From contig OX335651.1 in the NCBI GenBank assembly GCA_946894095.1, positions 19,366,501-19,430,500 of the forward strand: a stretch of 64,000 nucleotides of DNA. Direction: 5' to 3'. The translations under genes were made by a program, and so were the position numbers. Source of the stretch: Incurvaria masculella (lineage: Eukaryota > Arthropoda > Insecta > Lepidoptera > Incurvariidae). Positions 51,320 through 63,352 of the stretch are shown piece after piece; the first letter of the stretch is position 1; each line of letters starts with the position of its first letter. The notes below the pieces were generated by a model. That model did not search any database. It was not told the DNA's origin and saw only the letters and a list, made by a program, of their open reading frames with translations.

Positions 51320-53415
51320 AATTTCTTATTCTATTATCGGACATTATTTTATTTCGGTTCCAATATGGCCTTTATTTTCCTGGGAAAATAATTTATCAAG
51401 TTTAAATGTAATATAATTTTTTTTTCGTTTCCTAAACTTAATTTATTGATTCTACTACTTTTTTATTACATTATTCGACACAATTAAAATGAGATATACA
51501 TAAAACTGCAAAATAGAAAAAAAAAAAACTGACTGACTGGCCTAAACGTAAAAATAATCATCCATCATGGGTCTCGTTGTCATTGTCCCCATGACGGATG
51601 CTGCGTTCCCCCGCTGAATGACGATTCTATTATTAACCGTGTATATTTTCTAAAGCAGATTAAATGTATTAAACCATGCATACCCACCAACCATAACTTG
51701 CTATTTTCAAAAATAAGCTTAGTTTGATGAGATCACTTCATTTTTTTTGTGCTGATTTGGTTTTCAATGTCGCCGTAAGAATTTACATTTTGCGCCATAT
51801 TTTTTATGACGATACGCTTATTAGGAGGACTACATAGTTCACTGTAAAAATACAAAGTAGGTAACTGTAAAAATTGTGTAAATTCATGCTATATCATTTA
51901 ATTACCAGACAATTATTAACAAACTTATACACATACATAAATACACACAATCACGACTCTGCCCGGAGAGTAATGGGTAATATCAGCTTGTCAAATAGCT
52001 GTCAACAACTTAGCCGTTTTTTAAATAAATTTATTGTTCGCTAAATTCTTGAATATGTAGTAACATAATGTTTTTACAATATTCAAATACATATTCAAGC
52101 ACATTAATAAAAAAACGAAAACTTCGTGATTCCCCATTATTTTATTGTAATACAATTCGCACTCGCACCAAACAGCATCAATGAAAGATGATTCGTTTCT
52201 ATGATTCACAATTAAGTAAATACAGAGTATCAGTACGTCATGCTATAACTTGAATGAGTTTGTAATACAATTTACTATTTCAACAAACGTATACCATTGT
52301 GTGCATCTATTTGTTTTGTAACTCACAATGAACACTGTAGGATAGTCGGAATTTCTGCTACCATCTGACAGTTGAAACCAAAATACGGAAAAGTTTAATG
52401 TAAGGTTGCATACGTCATATTCGAAGTAACCACACAAATCAATTCATCCTGGAAGCTGTTTTGAAAATGGAACCTCAAAATTATTCCAACCATTTTCATG
52501 GTTTCGAGTGAATCAATAATTTATTTACATGTTTATTATCTACTCAACAACCACATCTATAGTATTTAATTACGGTAGAATATATAAAATATCAAAAACA
52601 AGCGTATAATCAAGAAAGTAGCCAAGTGAGCGAATTTGACGTTTAGTTGCATTTCATACCATTCTGTCAAACGGCATTCTGTTAGTCGGCCAAGTGAACT
52701 GAAATTTACCAGTTAGCTAGTACGAAATGGAACAAAAACGTCGGATTTAAGGCGAATAAACACCTAAAAATTAACGTTTTTCTGAAGTCGATTACAGTAA
52801 AGCCTTTGATTGTTAAACATTGAAAAAATACTGAGCTTATAGAATGTACGTTTGCGAAGGTATACATCTCCATTTTGTCCAAAACACTTGTATAATAATC
52901 GAAATAAAAAATAATTCTATAAGGCCCTTTTTTACCTTTCAAAGCCATTTTTTGTTATCTTTCTATTTAGAAGAATGAAATAAAATAAATCTTATACCTT
53001 TCAGCCATAACGAGGTAAACATCCCCCTTGCTATTAAATAATCTCTAAATATCTTCTTGCCTGTTTATCTTGCCTCTTAATATTTGCGACGCGTAGATTG
53101 GTCAACGAAGTCGAGGCAATAATTACTTACCAATCGGCGCTATACTATATAAGCGCTACGTCACTAACGAATCAGTTTATCGAAAACGTCTACCCTTATC
53201 GTCCGTTACATATATTGGAGTATATTTACTTATGACGGAATAACTCTCTAAATTAATCTCTGAATTAAAAACTCTTGTGATGACACACTTGTTTGACTTG
53301 TCGTGGTGAAAATTATGTTCAAAGGGAGTGAAATAGAATATGAAAATGTGTATGGGGAAATCACATAAGTAGGTAATATCCAGGAAATAATTCAGCCCGA
53401 CATCAGTCCAAAACG
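51320..53415. other. No gene recognised
   Basis: AT-rich; no exon or known element seen. 51550-51610 carries a short GAT/ATC-rich inverted stretch (CATCATGGG and CCCCATGACGGATG). Confidence 0.4.
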
Positions 53416-53422
53416 ACATTGA

Positions 53423-53451
53423 CCCGAGCGGAGCCGGGTAACTCTGCTAGT
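53423..53451 (+). mobile_element. Helitron-like 3' terminus (candidate)
   Basis: CCCGAGCGGAGCCGGG can fold into a short stem, followed 8 nt later by CTAG and then T, the usual Helitron 3' end. No 5' TC end or Rep/helicase coding was identified. Confidence 0.35.
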
Positions 53452-53849
53452 CGTTTATAAAAAAAAGCTTATAGTTTCCGAACTGTGACTTCGTTTCAAA
53501 AGCTAATAAGGATAACCATTCAAATGTATTCAGCTCGATGCAATTTCAAACATCGCGAAATAATGTTAATTCGAGAAAAAGTCATTGGCTCTCCTAATTT
53601 ATGGTGAATAACTTTTTAAGAGTTAAAGCCGGTTGTTCCCCCCCTTTTCAAGCCCTTGGCTCCTGGATCAATTAATGAGTTCATTGCGTTTTCATATGCG
53701 ATGCGATGCATAAGAGTAAGAATATAATCTGTTGAATATAAATACTATATCCAATTAAGCCGTCGTGTTGTAGTATAAGGTAATTTTAACATGTATTTAT
53801 GTAAGTAAATATACTTTTTCGTACTAAGCAGGTACGTTGCTTATTCCAA

Positions 53850-54131
53850 GGAATGTGACATGTATGTATGTATAATCGCCGTGAAGCAAGGACAAATTAA
53901 TTGAAGAAAGAGCCCAGTTCTTTGCGGGAAGAGGGACTGTAGGAGATTCCAAATTATGGGTATACAGCAGGTGGCGAAATTGGTAGACGCAATACCCGCA
54001 AATGGTATGTTTTGCTGGTTCGGGTCCAGCCTTGCAGTATATTCGTAAAGTAGTTCTTTTTACTGGGCTCTTTCTTCAATTCATGTGTCCTTGCTTCACG
54101 GTCGATTATACATACATACATGTCACATTCC
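53850..54131. repeat. Foldback element enclosing a tRNA-like sequence
   Basis: Arms 53850-53917 and 54063-54131 are inverted copies with a few mismatches, sharing GTGACATGTATGTATGTATA and GAAGAAAGAGCCCAG. The 145-bp centre holds the tRNA-like sequence. Confidence 0.75.
53965..54037 (+). tRNA. tRNA-like sequence of bacterial/organelle Leu type, probably not functional
   Basis: 73 nt fold to a cloverleaf: acceptor CAGCAGG/CTTGCAG with one mismatch (A-A) and one G-T pair; D-arm TGGCGAAATTGGTAGACGCA, typical of bacterial and plastid tRNA-Leu; anticodon stem ATACC/GGTAT perfect with loop CGCAAAT (anticodon CAA, Leu); T-arm GCTGG/CCAGC perfect. Against a working tRNA: position 33 is G rather than U, the variable loop is 5 nt instead of a long Leu arm, and one acceptor pair is broken. 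A- and B-box matches are good. Confidence 0.4.
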
Positions 54132-54139
54132 ATGTATTT

Positions 54140-55570
54140 ATGTATGTAGTAATAAGTGCACATATATTATTAAATAAACATATAAATTCAACAATGAAAC
54201 AGGCTGACTACATTAACAAACTACAAAAGTATGTTGTTAGGTAATTACACGAAAAAATATTTGTCAATTTACAAAAGTTAGAGAAAAGTTACATAAAGAA
54301 AATGCTTCATCGCGGTTCTGTTCGCTATTTAACTGATATATATCACATAGTGTTATTCAACTCATAAAAAATTCTTATTTGTCATTCAGGCAAGGATAGT
54401 GTTTGTAGTTAAAATATTTTACGTATTTAGTAATTTTTTGATACGGACAAATTTCGGAAAATAAATAAAAATACTAAACTTTAACTGATATATTACTTAC
54501 TACAATTACTAGTTTTATAAAATTAAAACAGCTTTGGCTATTTGAACACAACAGTATTTTTTTATCTTGCCTTCTGCACTAGTCCGAAGACTGTGAGGCA
54601 GACGGCAAGCGTAGCCATAGAGCGAAGCGATATTAGAGCGGTCATGAATATGGGTTAAATTTTTAACGTTTTATCGTTCATGTATCTAAGCACTCTCTTC
54701 TCGATTCTCGTCACATAAGTTTTCAATTGACACTACTCTCCAACCCAGTCATTCCGAAATTTGTCTGTATCTAAAAATTACTAAATACGTAAAATATGTT
54801 AACGTGATTCCCACACTATCCTTGCTTGTCTGTTGTCATCTAAGTCTTCAGGTGGAGTTTCAGGCCGTCTTGAGTTGTAATATCGTGAAGGATGTTTAGT
54901 TTTCAGTGCTTCGTTGTTTCCAGCGTAACTTTTGCTATAGTATCCTCGGATGAGAGAAGACGTACGGCGCCTCGTGTATCACCATCAAAAACGTTTGCTT
55001 CGACCTTTCTGTGAAGAGCAGTATTTGCATGCTCCGTGATATTGTCATTTATAAGTTGGCTGTAATTTTAGAGGTAAGAGAAACCTCTTAAATTACAGCC
55101 TCAAATCTTTAAAATTTATCACAGCTCTAAAATGTATACCGATAATTCCGTTGTGGTGGCGAGACCAGAATATAGAGCACATTATAGGCACATATGAATA
55201 GCTCCACCCATCTTGCAACTGTATTTCTCTCTGTGCTTTGTTAAACGATGCGATGGCTGTCAACTTTTCAGCCACCGGGGTTTTAGCAGTTTTAGCAGTA
55301 TTCTTTCTGCTACTGTAGATTTCAAATGTGTTATCTGAGCAGAGCAGTCAAGTGTAATGACGGGCGAAATATATTTTTTTGAAACCTGTCCTTGAATGTT
55401 GTTTTGTAGTCCCTTTTCCCAAATTATTCTGACGGACATTTCGTGGTGATTCACGTATTGTCCGCCTTGTGGTCACGTCCATTCTGATATTTTCCAAGAA
55501 TCGACCCACGCAATTTACACAAGAGTATAAAACGTTCAACTATTCAAGCCTTGCAAAACACACAACTATA
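54140..55570. other. No gene recognised
   Basis: No supported exon. Short frames here lack similarity to families I know. Confidence 0.4.
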
Positions 55571-55577
55571 AGGCCTA

Positions 55578-55745
55578 TTCACGGAATTCCGTGCTCAAAA
55601 ATCAGGAAGAAATCACTCGAGATTTCTCGACGGAAAACCTTGAAGCATTGAATACTTTTCCTTCTAGACAATCGCTTTTACAACCGCTGTAAAAAAGGTT
55701 TTTAGGCTTAAATATTCCTGATTCCTTAATTCCACGTATAAGACT
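55578..55745. repeat. Foldback element related to 32093-32313
   Basis: Shares GGAAAACCTTGA and the ACCGCTGTAAAAAAGGTTTT inner part, with arms of about 40 bp. Confidence 0.5.
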
Positions 55746-56108
55746 ACACAGCGCTGTGCACCGAGAGATTTCATAGTATTCCGAATTTGTTATGTTTGAT
55801 TGTAAAAATATTGGTGATAACGCAATAATACGTAATTTCAACATTTTATTTTTTTGTGAAATAGCGAATAGCCAAAATTCCCCTTTTAGAATTTCATTAC
55901 TTTTAATTTAGAGGCAACAAAGAATTTTTTTTTTTTTGGCATTGACATACAAAACAAATTAACAAGAAAAGATTAGCTCCAATATTGATATCCTAAAATG
56001 ATTCAAGACATAGTAATTTAAACGGGCATAAATAAAATAGACATATTCAATGATTCCATGCAATAAAATAGCAAGAATATTGAAGAAGATTTAACAATTA
56101 CATTGGAG

Positions 56109-56550
56109 TTAAGGCCCTGGTAGTAGCCAAATTGCAAAGTTAGACGAGGCACCCCAAGTTAACTAACTAAGTCTGACGATTATAAAGTGTCATTCTTACA
56201 ATATATGATTCCTTGTCTATTAATCAACCTATTTTCGTTAATGTATGTTACCTTTTTCTATACAAAATACATTGCGGAAACGGTGTCCATTTCCGAACCA
56301 TTTTGACTAAATGTAGAAATCTAATAGCAAATGGAATGTTAATCGAATTACTTTCAGATTTCTAATGAGAAAAATCAACTTTTTTATTTTTATTATTATT
56401 TAAATAAATGATGGAATCAAAAAATATTAACAATCCATTATCAGTCTGGAGTTCTATTTGGATTTTCTGAAGCGTTTCACTACATATTATTACATTTGTT
56501 AAAAAGTGCATTTGTATGGCGCGAGTAGTTGGCCAGTCCTAGCGCCTTAA
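56109..56550. mobile_element. TTAA-flanked piggyBac-type MITE, copy 3
   Basis: TTAA at 56109-56112 and 56547-56550, in opposite orientation to copies 1 and 2. Slightly shorter interior. Confidence 0.8.
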
Positions 56551-56974
56551 GTAAACTACGGTCAGAGTCAGCATAAACTAGACCTATGTGTTCCACATCA
56601 CGCGAAATAACCTATGGAACCGGTCTGGGGGACTAAAAATAGACCTTATGAATGCACCGACCTAGCCCAGTAGGGCCAGAGAAAACCCACAAGTTGATCC
56701 AGCAACAGCGTTGCCGATCGCTCCCCGATTCCCCGAATCGCGGGCAATTTGAGGTCTCGCGGGCAAAATGGTGGGGAATGCAAGCTTCAGGGAATTCGCG
56801 GGGAATGGGCCAATCCGCGGTGAATTCAGTTTTTTGGTTGCATGAGTTTTTTTTTGCTCATTCGAAAAATATTGCGGACATTGAAGCAATCGGGACAACT
56901 TCGGATTTCTTCTTCTCCCGAAAGTTGTTTGGACGGCCGTCGCCTGCACGAACTATTTAGGCTAGGTTATTGCT

Positions 56975-57215
56975 AAGCGTCCGCTGTTCGTCCGTCTGTC
57001 GGTCACAGGGCTGTATCTCATGAACCGTAATAGGTAGGCAGCTTAAATATTCACAGAGTGTGTATTTCTTTTGCCGCTATAACAATAAATAGGTAAAATT
57101 AAAAATATATAAAAATTAAAGGGGGGCGCCCATACAAAAAGCGTGATTTTTATGTGTTCAATATTGTACGATTGTACGGAACCCTTAGTGTGCGAGTCCG
57201 ATTCGCACTTGTTTT
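56975..57215 (+). repeat. GGGTTCCGTA-type dispersed repeat, 5'-truncated
   Basis: From TGCTAAGCGTCCGCTG to GGAACCCTTAGTGTGCGAGT. The 5' GGGTTCCGTACCC part is missing. Confidence 0.75.
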
Positions 57216-57820
57216 TGCTCATACCAAATTTTCAGTGAAAACTTTATTTCATATCACATGTTTTACGAATTTAGGGGGAATCCTAAGAACATTTTTGGGG
57301 AATTTGAGGAATGGTTATCGGCAACTCTGTCCAGCAAGTCTATTGACCCTATTATATTTTGCTATATTCAAAAGATTATTTTAAGTCTTAGTTTATTAGA
57401 TATCACTGTTCGATAATAATGCTCAAAATTAAAAATTATTGCAGAGTCTTTTTTAGACTCATTGAAACAAATGTCGGAGCCAGCCAGCGCTCGGAGACCA
57501 TACCGCAGCAATAACAATCAGCAGATTAATTGCGGCAATAATCCGTTCACTAAAGTTGCAATTAACTCATTATCCAGTCATTTTGCTCATCCGCCAGCGG
57601 TGGGAACATCGAAAACACACAGAAACGCACAGAAAGTAATGAAGGACGAGTACCGTTGAGTCGAGTCCTGCGGGGTCCGACGCGGCTGCGGTGCGGAGTT
57701 CGCGGGCGCGGTCGCGGGGGCGGGCGGAGCGCGGTTGCGCCGACTCGGCGGTGCCAGTCGACTCGGCCGACTGAGCGACGCGGCACAGCGACGCACATGT
57801 GTGTGTACCTGTCCACTCAC

Positions 57821-57847
57821 CTGCGGCGGCGGAGAGCCAGACATCAT
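57821..57847 (-). other. Possible upstream 5' coding exon of gene 2
   Basis: ATG 57847 opens MMSGSPPPQ and runs to a textbook donor, CCGCAG then GTGAGT. The frame is phase 0 at the donor, matching the phase 0 acceptor before gene 2 exon 1, so joining would add ten residues ahead of MLKV. It lies beside a GC-rich stretch (57655-57830) unlike its AT-rich surroundings. The 13.6-kb distance and lack of transcript data make this a guess; it may belong to another gene. Confidence 0.25.
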
Positions 57848-57857
57848 CTATTTACGC

Positions 57858-58122
57858 CACTGGTTCTTAACCGGCGGGCCGCGGACCACTGGTGGTCCCT
57901 CGAAGCACCCGAGGTGGTACGCCGACCACTAATGGTCCCTGGAAGCACCCGAGGTGGTTTGCGGACCACTGGTGGTCCCTGGAAGCACTCAAGATGGTCC
58001 GCGGAGCCATCCAAAAAATTTGAAGAAATGAGGTGTTGACACAACGACGCTCGGCGCGAGTTAGGCCACAACTGCGGAGGCCACATTTAGTCAAATGTTC
58101 ACTAAAAGGTTAAGAACCACTG
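57858..58122. mobile_element. hAT-type MITE with 8-bp target-site duplication
   Basis: Perfect ATTTACGC at 57850-57857 and 58123-58130. Ends CACTGGTTCTTAACC and GGTTAAGAACCACTG form near-perfect inverted repeats. The interior has three ~46-bp tandem units around GGACCACTGGTGGTCCCT. 265 bp, no transposase. Confidence 0.9.
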
Positions 58123-58169
58123 ATTTACGCGAAACGATGCGATGACACCACGGAATCTCACTTGGTAGA

Positions 58170-58575
58170 GAGGCTTGTAGCTCAGGGGCGTTTGGACTTT
58201 CCTTCCATGTTCAAACCCCTGCCCATTCATTCACACTGTCTTTCTTTCTGAGTTGGATATCATTCGTAACGAAATAATAAGCGTATTTCGTTACGAATGC
58301 GAGCTGCTCCATGGTTCGGAATTCATGTAAAACTGAAGGCGCCTTCCTCTACTAAGTGGTAGGGTTAAGCCCACCCGGGTTGGTACCAGCGCATTGAATG
58401 GAAAGATGGACGAAACGCCAATGAAAAATTGTCGTGATTTCTATCCTGTTCAACGTAGCCGTGCTCATAAAGCGAAGGTCCTGACATGGCACCCAATTAT
58501 TTCGGGAATCCGCTTTGTTGGGCTAATATTATGACGTTTGTTGAGGTATTAGCCCATTGCCCAGTCCATTGCAGC
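58170..58575 (+). repeat. SINE, tRNA-type head
   Basis: GTAGCTCAGGGGCG and ATGTTCAAACCCC as A- and B-box, then the shared body to the TTAGCCCATTGCCCAGTCC tail. Contains a perfect 15-bp hairpin at 58261-58299. Confidence 0.72.
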
Positions 58576-59619
58576 GAAGCACACAGCATACCTCTTATTC
58601 CAAGTGTTTCAGGAGAAGAGAGAAAAGAATAGACAGACTAAAGACTGATTAAGAATTGTAGGCTAGGCATTTAAGACATGCAAATTTCCCTCAGCAATAG
58701 TAATTCCTTAATTTTCCCCCATTTGCTTGTTGCAACATTCAAGAGAAAAATACATTTCTGAGAATCTCTCGTAACACCAAGCGTGAAGGTTACACGAATC
58801 AGTGAACCTTTAATTATTACGGCGTGAACCGGTTTCGTCCATACGTGCAGTTTTTTGAGAACTTTTTGACAAGTTTTTCATGCAGGTAAATGTGTGTCAT
58901 GACTCACAAAATTTGCATACATAGGTCGTTGATATCAAATTTAATCATGAAAGCTTAATCCTAATGAGGATATTAGAAGATATCATCAAATAAATAATAG
59001 CATTTGTCATGATTGTCATCTCGGCTCATGTTACGTTTTTACTTTTTGGTTGCGTAAAATAATAAATTTGTGGTTTAAACATATTTAACAGAGTAGCGAG
59101 CTGAATTTTACAACGGATATATTTGACTAAACATTACGAAAACCCAGTGAAGTTATTTTATGAGCGCGCTTGTACATGAGTTTACCGGATTTTTTACTTG
59201 TGACTTCGAATGTACTACAAACAAACGCATTCCAAAGGAACCACGTGCCATGCCTTCTATATTAAAATGGTATTGGAACATGAAACTTCAAAGCTTATAT
59301 TCCTATGCTAATTTTACAGATTAAAAATATTTATATTTCCTGCTTTAAATAGTAATCAAGGCAGGAAAAGCCATGTGTTCAAGTGGAAGTGAAGATTACA
59401 CGAGCTCGCGTGCAAACTCACATGCACACAGGTCGGTGCGGATGTGTGGGTTTCACGTGCAATAGTACCAGCAGTCAAATCACAGTTATTTGAACACGAA
59501 TACAACTGCCAGTTACTCAATGCAAAGTCAGAATCCGCTGTCTTATATAATTGAACAACATACTAATAGCATACTTATACCAAAGAACAGGAAATGTCAG
59601 GTTCAAATAGCTCTATTGC

Positions 59620-60165
59620 AAATATATAACCCAAAATTAAGAGACCCTCCAACTCCGAAGGGATGAAGGATCTCTAACGGTTTTCTATCGTCTTTACTGT
59701 TGAGAATGCTCGTCGGAGCGACACAAGGCTGTCCCTCCGTCCCCATTCTACCATCGCACATCGCGGAACAGCCAGGAGATGCACACATCCGCGGTTGACA
59801 TTCCAAAAATCTATCCTCTCTGATCCTCTAGGTTCTATATCTATATGGTCTGTAAACTATATGCCGAGGTATTTCCCCTAAAGTACAACCTGGGGTCCTT
59901 CAAACAGGGTGTGAAGAAGCAACTGGCCGGCCTGCATGATTTTGGGTGAGCGGAAGTGTCGTCTGAGCGGCCTAGAAGAACGTACCAAGACCAAATCTAT
60001 GTAATTCTTCGTAAAGGTCTGGTACGTAGCACCCGTAATCGTAAAGCATGAATGAAAAGATGTATGTCTGTAGGTTAAGCGAAAGAGGTGTGCTGTCATC
60101 GTACCGTATAGCACTCTATCATCTCTGCCTACCCCTCCGGGAAAGAATCGTGAAGGTATATATGT
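59620..60165 (+). pseudogene. Non-LTR RT C-terminus and 3' UTR
   Basis: Across frames reads AEVFPLKYNLGSFKQGVKKQ then LAGLHDFG, with earlier TVFYRLYC-like pieces, followed by TCTGCCTACCCCTCCGGGAA, a common 3' UTR block (also near 29676). Many breaks. Confidence 0.65.
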
Positions 60166-60169
60166 ACAT

Positions 60170-61725
60170 ACTTAATTTACATGGTATGGAGTAACCTCAA
60201 AAACAACAAACACGGAATGGGACCGAATGATTGTATCAATTTTCGGTAAGAACATGCAAGTCGCGATTGCGAATATATTGAAGACGATCTTTGCTAATAT
60301 GGTGGTATGAACGCCGTCCGAGTTCATCGATCCTCACTTTTAGGGTTCCGTGGGTGAAACGAATTCCATAAATTAAAACATTTAGCTTAGTAAAGAATAA
60401 GGTACCGTGGAAGAACTGATAGAAGTATCGAAGAGATAACTAGTAGAGTAAGGTATCGTACAAGAATAGTTACCTTACCAAAAGTAATGTAAAAAGAGAA
60501 GGTGAATGTGGAAATTAGCTAAGATAAAACTACTATATTAATGTATCACTATAAGAACTAAAAGAGTAAGTTATATTATGTTTAGCGCGACATACGGAGT
60601 ACCCGGAGTATTTATTAGAGGCATAAATACATTGTTCCATAGCTGCCTGGATCATCTCGAAAATGGTATTAGAACAGCTCAATGGATAGGCAGACCTGTA
60701 CCAGAGCTGTTTCCAAGGATAAAAGTAGAACAGTTCTCACATTCATTCCAAATGTGCGCACTTATTTATCTTTTTAATAGTTATGATATTACAGTTTTCC
60801 GAAGCGAAGAATCATTTCGAATGTTTCTTTAGACAAATGTCCAGCCCAAAATGTTTTCGAAATTGGATTACAATTCTTTTCAACTTCAAATATTTTTATC
60901 TCTCTAATGGTTCACAATTACTATATTGTATTGTATTGTATTTATTAAGCATAAAACAAAGTTACACACATATAACAAAGCATTGTCAGGTACATGGTGG
61001 TCGTTTATATTACTTGTCAATATTTTCAATAGAAAAAATAAACAAACATTAAACATTCTGACAATCATATCAAAATATCAACAGTCAAGTTGGTCAAATG
61101 AAATCAATTAAACTATCGAAAAATCATTGAATTCAACAAATATACATATTGTACGGATAATCTTCTGTCAAATGAATATCAAGATATTCGTTTACCTTGT
61201 AATAAGGTCTGTTCGTCAACAGGTCCTTTAACCGGCTCCTTTAACTAAAGAGATTATTATTTTCAATCGCTTTTTACGACTGGATATTATAGGGCATTAC
61301 GATTAGTAAAATCACGGAACCCTCGTCAACGTACCGACTCTTTGTGGTAAACTCTTTACTACCTTACCGAAGGTAGCATTGAACACAAAAGCAAAAAAGA
61401 ACGCGATCGAAAGGGCGGACGGTTCAATGACCGTTCTTTAAGTCACGTCTGCTTTACAAGTATTCTCTGGTGTAAAATGTAGATGTCAGAAAATGTATCT
61501 CTATACTCCCTCCACCTTGTAGTAGGATGAAGTAGACATATTGTGGATATAACAAATTACACAGAGTTCGTAGTAAGTAACTTCTTAGACCTAAATAAAA
61601 AAAAAACATCTATATATTCAATAATCTGAGTATATGTCTATTATAAGCAAAGCATAATATAATGGGAAGATAAAATATAAGTATTACAGTTTTTTTATTT
61701 CGTCTTTAACTTTTTAACTTTTTTC
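60170..61725. other. No gene recognised
   Basis: The frame at 60578-60832 (FSATYGVPGVFIRGINTLF) shows no family I know. 60925-60950 is a (TATTG)n run. Confidence 0.4.
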
Positions 61726-61730
61726 TTCCG

Positions 61731-61847
61731 TTCAGGGCGTGTATTCTTGGCATTCAGTCATTGCGGATTCAGTAGAGTTAACTGTAATGCCAAAATAAAT
61801 CTCTACTGAATCCGCAATGACTGAATGCCAAGAATACACGTCCTGAA
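61731..61847. repeat. 47-bp near-perfect hairpin
   Basis: Arms 61731-61777 and 61801-61847 pair with a single mismatch around a 23-nt loop. Inner sequence CTTGGCATTCAGTCATTGCG is related to the ends of the foldback at 32093. Confidence 0.85.
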
Positions 61848-61849
61848 TA

Positions 61850-63060
61850 TTAAATATGTGGCATTTAAACACCTTAGTTTTGTGAATCAAATTTTCAGCC
61901 TCATCGATCCGTGTCGATCTATTCTATGCCGACCCATCAAACATTCAATGTAATACAGAGAATAACCTTGATCGAACATGGTATTGTACTGCGCATATTA
62001 AGTGACGGTTAGAAAATCTGACTGCATACACGAAGGAAGGTAATCGAAGGCGAGGAATCCTTGCGGGTTGGTTATAGGTCAAACCCAGGGAGTAAGGAAA
62101 GACAGGAGTGGTAATCAAAACTCGTATGGCGTAGCGTATCCACGTGTTAGTATAAATGCACTGACTGTAGTTAGTTCGGACGCGCAATATCGAACGTTCC
62201 TTGCACTAAATAGCGTTCTGCGAAGTTATTACGTGTTCTTAAATGTCTTTGGAATTCGAGAACTTCAGTATTGATCGAATTTATAAACGAACCTTCTTGA
62301 TATCGCCTAAAAAGTGGCTACGCTGCGCTGCCGCCATGCCAATGCTCGCTGGTCAACACGAAATCAAAATCAACGAACAAATTCGGTGACTGAATCGTAA
62401 TAAGCAAGTCGCATCGATAGCAAGTCGGCTTTCGATTTAGTTTAAATAAATATTCAGTAAAAAAAAATCGGCGCGTTATTCACGGACGCGGGAACTTACT
62501 TTCCATCGATTGAATGGCGGCCCATTCATAACGACTTTGATAAATGCATTTCGTCACGAATGCTGTCCTGTGGTTCGGAATCCATCTATAATTTAGTATA
62601 AGATAGGTGGTGGGATGAGCCCGCTCGGGTTGGTACCATTGCATTGGATAAAAAGGTGGTCGAAGCAGTAATTAAAAATGTGGTAGCTATTTTAGTGACA
62701 ACATTGATCGCTAGGGGCGCTGCTCATTTTCGTTTATCGCTATCGTATGGTTAGAAACACTATAGTAGAGCCATAAAACCATTGTAGAAGAGCGAGCTGG
62801 GTACTTATGATGAGGATGTCATTCCTAATAGGAACTAACTAAACTAAAAGGAAATAGTCAAATGGACTATTTTTTAACTCAGCGCCATCTCGTGCCAAAT
62901 ACGCGAATGTCGTTCTCTGTTTAATGTGTCGGAGCGTTGTTCTCTGAGGTAACTGATTGTCTCGTGTGCTGTCTCGTATTTCCAATAGGGGGCCAACTGT
63001 TTTGGTCTCATTGCACCGTTTCACCGCAGGGGTAGGCAAGGTACGATCACAGCATGTCTT
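61850..63060. other. Intergenic with one SINE fragment
   Basis: 62520-62690 is a plus-strand SINE body (ATTTCGTCACGAATGC, GGGTTGGTACCATTGCATTG). The rest shows no gene. Confidence 0.5.
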
Positions 63061-63063
63061 TTT

Positions 63064-63352
63064 AGGGTTCAGTACCCAAAGGGTGAAAATGGAACCCTAT
63101 TACTAAGCCTCAGCTGTCCGTTCGTCCGTCCGTCTCTCACAGGACCGTATCTCATGAAACGTAATAGGTAGGAAGCTGAAATGTTCACAGATTATGTATT
63201 TATTTTGCCGCTATAACAACAAATAGGCAAAATTATAAAATAATAAAAAATAAAGGGGGGCATACAAAAAATGAGTTATTTTTGGGGTAAATATTGTACG
63301 ATGTTACGGAACCCTTCGTGTGCGAGTCCGACTCGTACTTGGCCGGTTTTTC
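63064..63352 (+). repeat. GGGTTCCGTA-type dispersed repeat
   Basis: Near-complete plus-strand copy, from TTAGGGTTCAGTACCC to TTGGCCGGTTTTTC. Confidence 0.8.

Noticed and set aside
53965..54037. Functional bacterial-type tRNA-Leu gene or bacterial contamination
   Set aside because: U33 is G, the long variable arm is missing and one acceptor pair is broken. The flanks are foldback arms typical of eukaryotic repeats, and no bacterial genes are nearby.
57587..58094. Overlapping GC-rich ORFs as protein-coding genes
   Set aside because: Frames are open on both strands because of GC content, they are Arg/Pro-rich without motifs, and half the region is a hAT MITE.
60578..60832. 84-residue plus-strand protein
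   Set aside because: No motif, no splice context and surrounding DNA is repeat-poor AT-rich sequence; chance ORF is the simplest reading.
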